Part shown: piece after piece, positions 16,618 through 26,992 of the stretch
How positions within the stretch are numbered: the stretch's first letter is position 1
How the letters are laid out: every line of letters begins with the position of its first letter
Source of the DNA: a virus
Reading direction: 5' to 3' (one strand)
Length of the DNA stretch: 52,096 bases
Virus record (IMG/VR): IMGVR_UViG_3300036770_008238
Location: 1-52,096 of that record
Made by a program: the position numbers and the translations under genes
The notes under the pieces: model-generated
What the model was told of the DNA's origin: nothing
Database searches by the model: none
The model's input: only the letters and a program-made list of their open reading frames with translations

Positions 16618-17262
16618 CTATAAGCACGGACCGGAAGTGCATGGTCCACAAATGCAACAGATTATGGAGATTATTTGCGTTTCCTGCGAAGGGCATCCTA
16701 CGCATGGATCAGGGTTTCCGTAGGGCGCCTGCCAATAATAGGTCCTGTATTGAACATAACTGCCGCCTTCGCACCCGTAGAAGTCCTCCGAATACAGCAG
16801 AACTCCGTTGCAGCTCGTACACGCGGGTAGCGAAAACGGCGGTGGGAACGGCGGTGGGAACGGCGGTGGGAACGGCGGTGGGAACGGCGGTGGCGCAAAT
16901 GGCGGTGGCGCAAATGGCGGTGGCGCAAATGGCGGTGGGAATGAAGGTGGAGCTACCGGTGTTGCGGAATTACTCGACGCCGTGTTGTCGGAATTCACTC
17001 CGTATGGGGTTTCGAGTTTTACCGTGAATGTATACGATGTCCCGTTTGACAAACCGGTAACGGTTATTGATGAGCATGGCGATGCACAAGTCCCCTGGAT
17101 ACTGCTGGGTGAAGAAGTTGCTCTATAGGTTCCAGAATTCGATTTGCCCCGATATGAGGACTCAGTGAAATTAACCGTGACCTGACCGTTACCCGCCGTA
17201 GCCGTGCCGATTGTCGGCGTTGAAGGCTTCTTGCCCTGACTAGCGGTATTGCCGGGAATCAC
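16618..17262 (-). CDS. FN3 / PPPF-repeat / Cys-rich protein (214 aa)
   Basis: Three parts are visible. About residues 14-103 form a fibronectin type III-like domain (PSTPTIGTATAGNGQVTVNF ... GTSYTFTVKLETPYGV). Residues about 105-147 are a proline-phenylalanine repeat in PPPF/APPPF units. The remaining about 65 residues are rich in Cys (CTSCNG, DPCVGCPS, IICCICGPC) and may form disulfides or bind metal. There is no signal peptide, so it is probably a virion surface component. It starts at GTG 17262, overlapping the previous fibre gene's stop (GTGA), and shares the operon with the GlcNAc-transferase-like enzyme. The poly-Pro stalk is an attractive substrate for the four prolyl-hydroxylase-like enzymes next door; this is inference. 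Confidence 0.75.
   Translation of the reverse strand: MIPGNTASQGKKPSTPTIGTATAGNGQVTVNFTESSYRGKSNSGTYRATSSPSSIQGTCASPCSSITVTGLSNGTSYTFTVKLETPYGVNSDNTASSNSATPVAPPSFPPPFAPPPFAPPPFAPPPFPPPFPPPFPPPFPPPFSLPACTSCNGVLLYSEDFYGCEGGSYVQYRTYYWQAPYGNPDPCVGCPSQETQIISIICCICGPCTSGPCL
16838..16942. repeat. 12-bp tandem repeats encoding the PPPF stalk
   Basis: On the plus strand the unit GGCGGTGGGAAC is repeated four to five times, followed by three copies of the variant GGCGGTGGCGCAAAT-type unit and a degenerate copy. Read on the minus strand this gives PPPF and APPPF. Copy number of such short in-frame repeats changes easily, so stalk length is likely variable. Confidence 0.85.
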
Positions 17263-18371
17263 GTCGAGCTCAAATCACCAATCAGATACCACTCGTCGGT
17301 TCCTCTTTTGATCAGGGTCGCCGTCGAATATTGGGCTCTTAGATATGACCCCGGTGTCGCCCTGACGGTCACACCCCCGGTGGCAACGACTTGTGTCTTG
17401 CCGGCGCCATACTGGGTTATGGTGACCTGAGAGCCGATCGGGAATGCGTGAGCCGAATTGAGCGGCACCGTCACCGTATTTGCTGATCCGACGTTCATTT
17501 CGATTACCTTGTTCTTGTCTCCAAGAACCAGGGAGTAATTTGCGGTCTTGGTGTCTATTGAAAGATCGGCGATCTTTCCTCTTTCGATCCCCGCGGTGGA
17601 ACTGATGTCGGCGTTCACTATGGTTCCGTCTGCAATCATCGTGCTCGTAACAGTGCCCGTATCGGCGGCAGTTATTGCCGTGCCCGAAATCTTGGTCTTA
17701 TCAATTGCAGCCGAAGCGTTTATGTCGGCGTTGACAATTACCCCCGACCCAATAGCCGTAACCCCGGTTGAACTGACCGTTACGTCACCGCTCAGTGCGG
17801 TGGCGGTCGGAACGTTGCTCGCATTTCCGATAAGAACCTGACCGGCGGTAATGCTCGCCAATTTGCTATGGGCTATGGCCGCCGATGCGTTTATGTCTGC
17901 GTTGACTATCGTACCGTCGGCTATTTTCCCGCTGGTCACGGCATTGGCGGCGATCTTCGATTCGGTTACCTCTCCGTCGGTTATCGTGTTCATGATCACA
18001 CCGGTCAGCATCCACGAGTTCGCGTCAAGTTTCAACAGGGTGGCTAGCGAATAACGGGTATTCAGCTGGAGGACCGAACCCTCGGCGCTTATTGCGACAC
18101 CGGAGGCGCCCTGAACGTTCACGGTTCCGGCAGAGTCCAATAGAAGATTCACCCTGTCGCCGACGTCGAACAAAACGGAAGAGTCGGCGGGAACCGTCAG
18201 GGTTACGGAACCAGAGTTGGTGAATCTAATCAACCTGCCCAAATCCGAGGCCACGAGCGTATACGAGGTTCCCGACTGCGTATTTATCGTGTAATTGAAG
18301 TCGCTGGCCTGCAGCGTGTTCATTTGGGCCGCCGTTAGCGTTTGCCCGGCGGTAAATTGCTGAATCGTCAT
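17259..18371 (-). CDS. Tail-fibre-type protein with DGTIVNADI repeats (370 aa)
   Basis: The N-terminus reads MTIQQFTAGQTLTAAQMNTLQ, a head found in phage fibre proteins ('xFxxGxVLTAADMNxL'). A beta module (SYTLVASDLGRLIRF...VLFDVGDRVNLLLDSAG) follows, then repeats containing DGTIVNADI(N/S)ASAAI and a pattern 'SGKIADGTIVNADI' typical of beta-helical fibre shafts. A final module (TANYSLVLGDKNKVIEMN...IGSQVTITQYGAGKTQV) copies the first. It is therefore a fibre with similar beta domains at both ends of a repetitive shaft. The ATG at 18371 has a GGAG 6 bases upstream and is preferred to an upstream TTG. It heads the minus operon running down to the glycosyltransferase at 15214. Confidence 0.8.
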   Translation of the reverse strand: MTIQQFTAGQTLTAAQMNTLQASDFNYTINTQSGTSYTLVASDLGRLIRFTNSGSVTLTVPADSSVLFDVGDRVNLLLDSAGTVNVQGASGVAISAEGSVLQLNTRYSLATLLKLDANSWMLTGVIMNTITDGEVTESKIAANAVTSGKIADGTIVNADINASAAIAHSKLASITAGQVLIGNASNVPTATALSGDVTVSSTGVTAIGSGVIVNADINASAAIDKTKISGTAITAADTGTVTSTMIADGTIVNADISSTAGIERGKIADLSIDTKTANYSLVLGDKNKVIEMNVGSANTVTVPLNSAHAFPIGSQVTITQYGAGKTQVVATGGVTVRATPGSYLRAQYSTATLIKRGTDEWYLIGDLSST

Positions 18372-18386
18372 CGGTGGCTCCGTCAA

Positions 18387-18500
18387 TGTTTTTCGCGGCC
18401 AGAAATCTCTTGACCGATTTTACACCCTACTTCATCATTTTTGCTAATAACTGAACGAGTACAATTTAAAGCGAACTACTACTTATCCGAAAGACCCAAA
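18387..18500. promoter_or_regulatory. Intergenic divergent control region
   Basis: This spacer separates the minus fibre operon from the plus stalk/lysis genes. GAGTACAATTTAA at 18465-18477 contains a TACAAT -10-like box and resembles GAGGTACAATTTT upstream of the lysis genes (about 21972) and GAGGTACAGTAAAA (about 24592). On the minus strand TAAAAT (18418-18423) may serve the fibre operon. No convincing -35 boxes were found. Confidence 0.4.
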
Positions 18501-18590
18501 ATGACGACGACAAAAAAGTTGCTCTTCGTTGCAGCCGTGTCGGTGGCCTTCGTTCTACTGATGGCAGATAAAGCTGGCGGAACAATCTGA
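18501..18590 (+). CDS. Possible 29-aa membrane peptide
   Basis: ATG at 18501 opens a short frame: MTTTKKLLFVAAVSVAFVLL followed by MADKAGGTI and a stop 2 bases before the next gene. It has a basic N-terminus and one hydrophobic span of about 15 residues. It could be a small membrane peptide or a leader coupled to the large membrane protein at 18593. It is too short to support by homology, and no clear ribosome site precedes it. Confidence 0.35.
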   Translation: MTTTKKLLFVAAVSVAFVLLMADKAGGTI

Positions 18591-18592
18591 AG

Positions 18593-21931
<3,339 letters not shown>

Positions 21932-21969
21932 CCAACAATCTATGTAGCTAATTTTTTAGCGCCCCATTT

Positions 21970-21983
21970 TTGAGGTACAATTT
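21970..21983 (+). promoter_or_regulatory. Candidate late promoter element before lysis cassette
   Basis: The motif TGAGGTACAATTTT ends about 35 bases before the ATG of the M15 endolysin, which has its own GGGAGG ribosome site. The core GAGGTACA recurs before 24603, and a weaker GAGTACAAT lies before 18501. TACAAT would be the -10; the -35 is unclear. Confidence 0.4.
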
Positions 21984-22017
21984 TCCTTACCAGTAACAGA
22001 TTCTTCTGGGAGGAAAA

Positions 22018-22842
22018 ATGTCCAAAGTCGAATGGGATATAGTCGTACCGGTTAAGCAACCAGCTGACCTCAAGGGTATTCAACCGGGAAAGCTCCCAGA
22101 ATCACTTCTCAGGGCAGTAAAGGGCGGGAAACTGCACTGGCTTGCCGCCGCCGCATGGGAAGCCATGGTTGAAGCGGCAAAGGCGGATGGGGTTGAACTA
22201 AAGCCCGTCTCCGCCGGAGACACATATAGAAGTTTTGATTCTCAGCTTGCAGCGTTCCGTCAGCGCTACCAAAAAGAACCGATTCCCGGTGCCAGTACCA
22301 GAACTTTTCAGGGAGTAAAGTGGTACAAGAAATCACCAAAACTGGCGAGCCTTGCCGCGCCCGGCACGTCTCAGCACAACACCGGGCTCGCGGTGGATGT
22401 TCACACGGCCGCCGAACCGAAGCGACTCAAGTGGTTGATTGCCAATGTTCGCAAGTTCGGTTTCAGTTGGGAAGTGGTTCCAGAGGAACCATGGCACCTT
22501 CGTTACACAGAAGGTGATAATCCGCCCGCTGCTGTTGCCGACTACATGGCAAGAAACAACATTGCCAAGCCAGCAAATATTCCAGTCGCTGCAGCGCCAA
22601 CAACGGGAGCAGCACCGGCGGGAAAAGACGACGGCGGGGACTTAGACCCGGGCGACAGCGGTCCTCGCGTAACAAAACTCCAAGAAGAACTCGCTGAGCG
22701 CGGATTTTACAAAGGAGCCTTTGACGGTCAGTTCGGAGCAAAGACACAGGAAGCGGTCGTTGCATTCAAGCAATCCAAGGGTTACGGTGCTGGACCGAGG
22801 GCCGGCAAGAGAGTACTCGACGACCTGGGAATCGGAGCGTAA
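22018..22842 (+). CDS. Endolysin: M15 peptidase with peptidoglycan-binding domain
   Basis: A 274-aa two-domain lysin. The N-terminal domain (about 30-185) is a D-Ala-D-Ala carboxypeptidase/endopeptidase of family M15. It has the zinc motif SQHNTGLAVDVH (about 119-130, pattern S-x-H-x2-G-x-A-x-D) and EPWHLRY (about 157-163, E-x2-H). An Ala/Pro linker follows, then a C-terminal PG_binding_1 domain (about 207-270: DSGPRVTKLQEELAERGFYKGAFDGQFGAKTQEAVVAFKQ). It lacks a signal peptide, as expected for a phage lysin released by a holin. It begins the lysis cassette and is followed 3 bases later by a membrane protein gene. Confidence 0.9.
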   Translation: MSKVEWDIVVPVKQPADLKGIQPGKLPESLLRAVKGGKLHWLAAAAWEAMVEAAKADGVELKPVSAGDTYRSFDSQLAAFRQRYQKEPIPGASTRTFQGVKWYKKSPKLASLAAPGTSQHNTGLAVDVHTAAEPKRLKWLIANVRKFGFSWEVVPEEPWHLRYTEGDNPPAAVADYMARNNIAKPANIPVAAAPTTGAAPAGKDDGGDLDPGDSGPRVTKLQEELAERGFYKGAFDGQFGAKTQEAVVAFKQSKGYGAGPRAGKRVLDDLGIGA

Positions 22843-22845
22843 ATC

Positions 22846-23166
22846 GTGGAATACGTACTTTCTTTTGTGGCAGCCGTCACCGCAATAGTGGTTGCGATAA
22901 TAGAGCGTCGAACTCGTAGGGACGAAGAGCGCTGGGAGCTAAACACCAGAGAACACGAATCACTAGTGGAAAGGATGGAGTCAATAGGTAGCGGACTCGG
23001 CCGTTCGCTGGACAGAGTAGAGGACAACCTCGCTCACCACATAATCAGGCTGGAGAACAAAGTAGAAAGACACGATCAGGTTTTGTTCGACCATCTTGCG
23101 CATCATGCAGAACTAGAGGTAAACGCCCGATCGCGCAAAAAGCAAAAAACTGAGGTGACCGAATGA
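22846..23166 (+). CDS. Holin-like membrane protein with coiled coil (106 aa)
   Basis: Starts at GTG 22846. Residues 1-18 form one membrane span (EYVLSFVAAVTAIVVAII), followed by a basic stretch RRTRRDEE and a long amphipathic helix rich in Glu, His and Arg, probably a coiled coil. One N-terminal span plus a charged helical tail is the layout of DUF2746-type phage putative holins of actinophages. Location between the M15 endolysin and a second small membrane protein supports a role in lysis. Its stop overlaps the next start (ATGA). Confidence 0.65.
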   Translation: MEYVLSFVAAVTAIVVAIIERRTRRDEERWELNTREHESLVERMESIGSGLGRSLDRVEDNLAHHIIRLENKVERHDQVLFDHLAHHAELEVNARSRKKQKTEVTE

Positions 23167-23408
23167 ACATTGCAATGTTCAAAAATATTTGTTACAGAAT
23201 TCTTGCGACTTTTTTGGCGACGGGTCTTGGCGTGATTGGCGCAGGAACAATTGCCGGCGTAGGGATTGTTAAATCAATTTGGATGGCCGGGATCGGCGGT
23301 GTCGCCAGTGTCATTGAAGGTTTATCGCGCGCATATCTAAAGGACGGAAGTCTCGACGAAAGCGAAATCAACGCCGTATTCAACAAGGTTGAAGGAGACC
23401 AGGCGTGA
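23163..23408 (+). CDS. Holin-like membrane protein (81 aa)
   Basis: The first two thirds are hydrophobic and Gly-rich (ILATFLATGLGVIGAGTIAGVGIVKSIWMAGIGGVASVIEGL), enough for two membrane spans, followed by a short charged tail. The pattern, with an N-terminal 'RxLATFLxT' and a 'V.G.sivKsiwmAGlgGv..VIEgL' segment, resembles r1t-type phage holins. It probably forms the pore or triggers lysis with the proteins at 22846 and 24288. It overlaps both neighbours by four bases. Confidence 0.65.
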   Translation: MNIAMFKNICYRILATFLATGLGVIGAGTIAGVGIVKSIWMAGIGGVASVIEGLSRAYLKDGSLDESEINAVFNKVEGDQA

Positions 23409-23596
23409 GGCGCTTAGCGCCAATTTTTTTCCTAATTCTCGCTTCTTGCGGGTACGACGGTTACTACAGATACGAGTGTCAAGACCCGGAGAATTGGGAA
23501 GAAGATTACTGCAACCCGCCAATTTGTCTGGTGGACAATATGTGTACGGAGACGCTTTTGGGTTTTGACCCAACCGAGGAAACGATAGACCCATGA
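23405..23596 (+). CDS. Small phage lipoprotein (63 aa)
   Basis: Starts at GTG (GTGA overlap). A short signal peptide ends in a lipobox LASC, so Cys15 should be lipidated. The mature part GYDGYYRYECQDPENWEEDYCNPPICLVDNMCTETLLG has five further Cys residues. Very similar small lipoproteins (CGYDGxYRYxCQDPxNWxxxxCxPPxC) occur next to lysis or tail genes in many large phages, including marine ones. Their role is not established; spanin-like or superinfection functions have been considered for such proteins. Confidence 0.7.
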   Translation: MRRLAPIFFLILASCGYDGYYRYECQDPENWEEDYCNPPICLVDNMCTETLLGFDPTEETIDP

Positions 23597-24291
23597 CGCA
23601 CGACTACATGACGGGAATCGATGTTTCTCAATACCAGGGCAACATAACTTGGAAAAAGGTAAAGGATGCGGGAATAGATTTTGCCTACATCCGAAGCAAT
23701 GTGGGACTGAAGGAAGATGAACTACTGAAGCAGAACTGCAGTAGGGCCAGAAAGAATGACATACCTTTTGGGCTTTATGTTTACATCAAGCCAGAGGAGG
23801 ATGTCGTTGAACAAATGCGCATTGTTTTGGCAAACCACAAAAAGTACGGCGCAACACTCGTCCCCCAAATTGACATCGAGCATCATGGTGGTGTTACGCC
23901 AAGAGTCATGAAGCAAATTGTCAGGATGTGCGTCAAAATGGCGACCGATGCACTGGGCAAACCACCGGTGATTTACACTTACGCAGTTTTCTGGAACGCA
24001 CATGTAAACATGAGATTTGGAATCTCCCATTGTCCACTGTGGGTTGCCCGCTATGTGTATTACTCGGATGCCGAGTTCAAGGATAAGCCAATACCCAAAG
24101 ACCCCTCCTTGTGGGCAGATTATGCATTTGATTCTCAGAAACTCCCCCAACCCGTCAAAGGGTGGAAGACATGGGATGTTTGGCAGTTTGCGGCCAACCA
24201 CAATCGTGCAGGCAAGAGGCTTGGCATGACCTCGGCACATCTTGATTTGAACATATTGAAAAACACATCCATGGAAAGGTTGAAATTGTGA
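23593..24291 (+). CDS. GH25 lysozyme (232 aa)
   Basis: A muramidase of glycoside hydrolase family 25. The N-terminal GIDVSQYQGNITWKKVKDAG followed by IDFAYIRSN holds the first catalytic-site Asp (D10). PQIDIEH around residues 92-98 holds the D-x-E pair, and WDVWQFAANH near 197 and HLDLNIL near the end are typical family strands. It would cleave the MurNAc-GlcNAc bond of peptidoglycan. No cell-wall-binding domain or signal peptide is present. Together with the M15 peptidase it gives the phage two different wall-degrading activities. It overlaps the lipoprotein and the next membrane gene. Confidence 0.9.
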   Translation: MTHDYMTGIDVSQYQGNITWKKVKDAGIDFAYIRSNVGLKEDELLKQNCSRARKNDIPFGLYVYIKPEEDVVEQMRIVLANHKKYGATLVPQIDIEHHGGVTPRVMKQIVRMCVKMATDALGKPPVIYTYAVFWNAHVNMRFGISHCPLWVARYVYYSDAEFKDKPIPKDPSLWADYAFDSQKLPQPVKGWKTWDVWQFAANHNRAGKRLGMTSAHLDLNILKNTSMERLKL

Positions 24292-24569
24292 AACAGCGTC
24301 TGACTCCTGATGAAATTGATGCCCGACTGAAGTTTGTTGTCGGTTGTGTTTTAGCCGGCGTTCTCACCATAACCACAGTCGGCGTTCTTTATGCGCTAGT
24401 GTTCGTCACGCAGCCGATAGGTGTGCAGGCGGAGAACGACAAAATGTTTTTCGGGGTTCTTTCTTCTGTTGCGACATTTATAACCGGGACTCTTGCTGGT
24501 TTGATGATATCCACGGGTAGAAACAAGGAAGCATCACAGCCGGATTCGGCACAAGAGGTTTTTGAGTAG
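24288..24569 (+). CDS. Two-span membrane protein of the lysis cluster (93 aa)
   Basis: Starts at GTG 24288 overlapping the lysozyme stop. It has two hydrophobic segments, FVVGCVLAGVLTITTVGVLY and MFFGVLSSVATFITGTLAGL, separated by a short polar loop, and a charged C-terminus. The topology (two spans, both ends cytoplasmic) is that of class II holins or holin antagonists. It ends the lysis operon; a promoter-like GAGGTACAGTAAAA follows. Confidence 0.6.
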   Translation: MKQRLTPDEIDARLKFVVGCVLAGVLTITTVGVLYALVFVTQPIGVQAENDKMFFGVLSSVATFITGTLAGLMISTGRNKEASQPDSAQEVFE

Positions 24570-24664
24570 ACGATCCCGTCACCTTATTCGAGGTACAGTA
24601 AAATGAGTACGGATCTCCGCCGAGAACGTACCCGAATTTTTCTAATTTGTCTGGGAGGCACGGG

Positions 24665-25009
24665 GTGACCGAACAAATAATGCGGTGGCACCAAGACGGC
24701 CACAGCTTCAAGGTCGTCATGGACAAGTCCATGATCTTGATTACGGAATTCCACTGCCCCAACAGACTCGACGAAGGCGCACCCTGCAAACTGGAAGGAG
24801 AGTGCGTAGTGGAGCGATTCGCAACCGAATACGGATTCGACTGCAACGTCGGGGTATCCGAAATAAACGGAGTCGTGAGTATCGCCTGGACCCTGATAGG
24901 CGACACAAAAGACAGAGATGCCTGTCAGGTTTGGTTCATTCCCACCGACGACGAGTTTTTCGCCGCCTGGGCGGCCTCGCAAAAAGAAGACTTGCACCAA
25001 AAGGAATAG
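24665..25009 (+). CDS. Hypothetical protein (114 aa)
   Basis: The start GTG at 24665 has GGGAGG 6 bases upstream, which decides it against a TTG at 24647. The protein reads VTEQIMRWHQDGHSFKVVMD ... ITEFHCPNRLDEGAPCKLEGECVVERFATEYG...WFIPTDDEFFAAWAASQKE. The three Cys residues in the middle could bind metal or be structural. No family recognised. A short overlapping frame of 21 codons (24603-24667) precedes it and is more likely leader sequence. Confidence 0.6.
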   Translation: MTEQIMRWHQDGHSFKVVMDKSMILITEFHCPNRLDEGAPCKLEGECVVERFATEYGFDCNVGVSEINGVVSIAWTLIGDTKDRDACQVWFIPTDDEFFAAWAASQKEDLHQKE

Positions 25010-25030
25010 TTGTCTACTAATCTTCGGATT

Positions 25031-25411
25031 ATGAAAAAGTCCGAAGAAAAATGGAACAAATACCTCCTCGCCTTAACCAAGTTCGCCGAAGAAAAAGGGC
25101 ATACCGACGTGCCCGCCTCCTATTCGGTTCAATTGGAAAATTCGGTGCTAAAACTCGGAAATTGGACAGGATACATAAAAGCCAGGGGTCGCAACGGCAA
25201 ATTGTCGGAAGCAAGAAAAAACGAGTTGGAATCGATACCCGGTTGGACGTGGGAGGCCAGAAGACCCGGGCCGTGCGGGGACGCCGGCAGGGATCAACAA
25301 ATAGCCCTTGCCAGAAAGGGCGGGCGTAGCCTACAATCGATAGCGGTCGAATGGAATCTCTCGAGACAAAGAGTTCATCAAATCGTGAGAAGAATGGAGA
25401 TAAGCGCATGA
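25031..25411 (+). CDS. Helicase-associated-domain plus HTH protein (126 aa)
   Basis: Residues about 1-75 match a helicase-associated (HA, PF03457) domain: EKWNKYLLALTKFAEEKGHTDVPASY ... LGNWTGYIKARGRNGKLSEARKNELESIPGWTW. These small three-helix domains with conserved Trp residues bind nucleic acid. The C-terminal part, IALARKGGRSLQSIAVEWNLSRQRVHQIVRRM, is a helix-turn-helix like sigma region 4. It is probably a DNA-binding regulator. A TTG at 25010 is an alternative start; ATG 25031 is preceded by TAATCT seven bases upstream. Confidence 0.7.
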   Translation: MKKSEEKWNKYLLALTKFAEEKGHTDVPASYSVQLENSVLKLGNWTGYIKARGRNGKLSEARKNELESIPGWTWEARRPGPCGDAGRDQQIALARKGGRSLQSIAVEWNLSRQRVHQIVRRMEISA

Positions 25412-25587
25412 CCAAGGCCTTGGCGGGTTGGGCCGTTGGCTCAGGAATACTCTCCCTTGCTTCGCAAGTTTTTGCTTGGGTGGTAAGAAGAGAGTCGGAC
25501 ATCGATCTTTCGTTCTCATGGTTCGGTTCGTACGTTGGCTCGGCTTGTGTTTTACTCGTCATCACGACGATGCGAACCTCCCGATAG
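25408..25587 (+). CDS. Small two-span membrane protein (59 aa)
   Basis: Starts at ATG 25408, overlapping the preceding stop (ATGA), with GGAGATAA upstream. It has two hydrophobic spans: WAVGSGILSLASQVFAWVV and FGSYVGSACVLLVITTM, separated by RRESDIDLS. No family recognised. It ends just before the convergent methyltransferase gene. Confidence 0.6.
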   Translation: MTKALAGWAVGSGILSLASQVFAWVVRRESDIDLSFSWFGSYVGSACVLLVITTMRTSR

Positions 25588-25595
25588 GGGAGAAA

Positions 25596-26174
25596 TTACT
25601 TAAACGAATTACAAGCTATGGCGAAATGCCAGTGCCAGTGCCCCACCACCGGCCACAAAACTTTTCCGTCGTTCCAGCCGAATCCGTTCGGGTTTTTGGG
25701 TATCTCGTCGCAAACGTCCTTGAGCTCGACGAAACCGCACTTATCGAGAAGATTCCAAACTCTCTCGTGATGACAATTCCAATGATGGTGAGCACCGTCC
25801 CACTCCAAGTGCTCTCTCCCCGGTTGCGTGTTTACGTCTAGGTGCTCCATGGTGGAGACGACCATGTGCCAGGGCTCCTGTCCCGATGCCCACCTTTTTA
25901 TGGTCTTGTAGACGTCCGGTCCGCAAACCAAAAACTTCGCATTCGGCTTTGCGATCCTTTTCATTTCATGCAAAAAGCCCGCCACGTCTCTCCACGGAAT
26001 GTGCTCCAGAACGTGGCCCAAAAATACCGCATCAAACTCGTCGTCGGGAAACGGATACGGTTCCCCGTTTTTAACCAGCACGTCGGGCTTGGTGGTCGAT
26101 CCATCGTCCCAAACGTCGGTATTTACCCAACCATCCGCATAGTGAGTGCCGCAACCGGCGTTGAGCAATCTCAT
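25596..26174 (-). CDS. SAM-dependent methyltransferase (class I, 192 aa)
   Basis: A Rossmann-fold methyltransferase (Methyltransf_11 type). Motif I is LLNAGCGTHYADGWVNTDVW (SAM binding, residues 3-22); PYPFPDDEFDAVFLGHVLEHIP is the conserved motif II/III region, followed by EMKRIAKPNAKFLVCGPD. His-rich segments in the C-terminal half (DGAHHHWNCHHERVW, GHWHWHFA) are unusual and may bind metal. The start ATG at 26174 overlaps the upstream stop; a longer frame reaches 26216. It shares an operon with a PhyH-type oxygenase and a glycosyltransferase, so it may methylate a sugar or lipid. Confidence 0.8.
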   Translation of the reverse strand: MRLLNAGCGTHYADGWVNTDVWDDGSTTKPDVLVKNGEPYPFPDDEFDAVFLGHVLEHIPWRDVAGFLHEMKRIAKPNAKFLVCGPDVYKTIKRWASGQEPWHMVVSTMEHLDVNTQPGREHLEWDGAHHHWNCHHERVWNLLDKCGFVELKDVCDEIPKNPNGFGWNDGKVLWPVVGHWHWHFAIACNSFK

Positions 26175-26992
26175 TCGTCTCTTCCGACGTTTCCGCCATC
26201 TATGGGGAAATACCATCCAGTTCCGTTTTTGACTGCTGCCGGCATGTCTGATCTATGGTTTATCCCCGAATAGTGGGCTATCAAAGCCCTTCTCGTCATT
26301 TTTTTGTCATTGGGTACGGAGCCTCTGTGGACCAGGCGAGAGTGCCAGAACAGCACGTCCCCTCTTTGCGGGAGGTGCGTGACGACTTCCGCCTTTCGTT
26401 TCTCTATCTCTTCGGTGAAAATCGGCGTAAGAATGTCCTCCGAGTAAGTAGGCCATCTGTGATCCCGTTTTTCTCGGGGTAGTGCTTCTAATATTTTTTC
26501 GCGCGTGACCACCGGCCAACGATGAGACCCTCTAACGAATTGAAAAGGACCCGAGTCCGGATGTATGTCCTCGAGGGCGATCCATACGGCGACGTAATAA
26601 TCGCCGACGTGCGGGGGGTTGAGATAGGTGTCCTGATGCCAATCTCTCGTGGTGGATTTCCACCCGGTGAGATTCAGGTGAACGGCGGCCGGCTCCCCTA
26701 TCAACTGCCGCATTTGTTCGCTTATCGGCCCATGCATCAGAATGCTCATCAATTCAGGATGCCTCCTATACGGAGTGCAATCGGACCAACCCCCTGGATT
26801 GAGCATCACCAATGAGCCGTCAATCACGGCGCCGTTGTTCTTTATCCAGCATTCTTCGTACTCGGACATGAGCTTTTCTCCGACTTCGTCGGACAACAAA
26901 CCTTTTCTGAGCACGAAGCCGTCGTCGTTCCAGTCGAGCGGACCGGGTTCTGGCGGTGGAACGGATAGGGACTCGTAATTCACTGTGATCAC
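26171..26992 (-). CDS. PhyH-type 2OG-Fe(II) dioxygenase (273 aa)
   Basis: A member of the phytanoyl-CoA dioxygenase (PhyH) family. The iron triad is H-x-D in RDWHQDTYLN (about residues 118-120) and the distal His in VLFWHSRLVHRGS (about 219-223); Arg in MTRRALIAHYSG is the 2-oxoglutarate anchor. The segment DIHPDSGPFQFVRGSHRWP is the classic PhyH signature before the lid region. These enzymes hydroxylate small molecules or lipids rather than proteins, so its role differs from the P4H-like set. It starts at GTG 26992 overlapping the glycosyltransferase stop (GTGA). Confidence 0.85.
   Translation of the reverse strand: MITVNYESLSVPPPEPGPLDWNDDGFVLRKGLLSDEVGEKLMSEYEECWIKNNGAVIDGSLVMLNPGGWSDCTPYRRHPELMSILMHGPISEQMRQLIGEPAAVHLNLTGWKSTTRDWHQDTYLNPPHVGDYYVAVWIALEDIHPDSGPFQFVRGSHRWPVVTREKILEALPREKRDHRWPTYSEDILTPIFTEEIEKRKAEVVTHLPQRGDVLFWHSRLVHRGSVPNDKKMTRRALIAHYSGINHRSDMPAAVKNGTGWYFPIDGGNVGRDE

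Noticed and set aside
16838-16942. Possible CRISPR array
   Set aside because: The 12-bp repeats are directly adjacent, without spacers, and lie inside a coding sequence.
24603-24668. 21-codon frame before the gene at 24665
   Set aside because: No ribosome site and composition unlike a protein; it may simply be leader.
25010-25030. TTG start for the helicase-associated/HTH protein
   Set aside because: Possible AAGGAA upstream, but an ATG at 25031 gives the complete domain and has a -10-like box at suitable distance.
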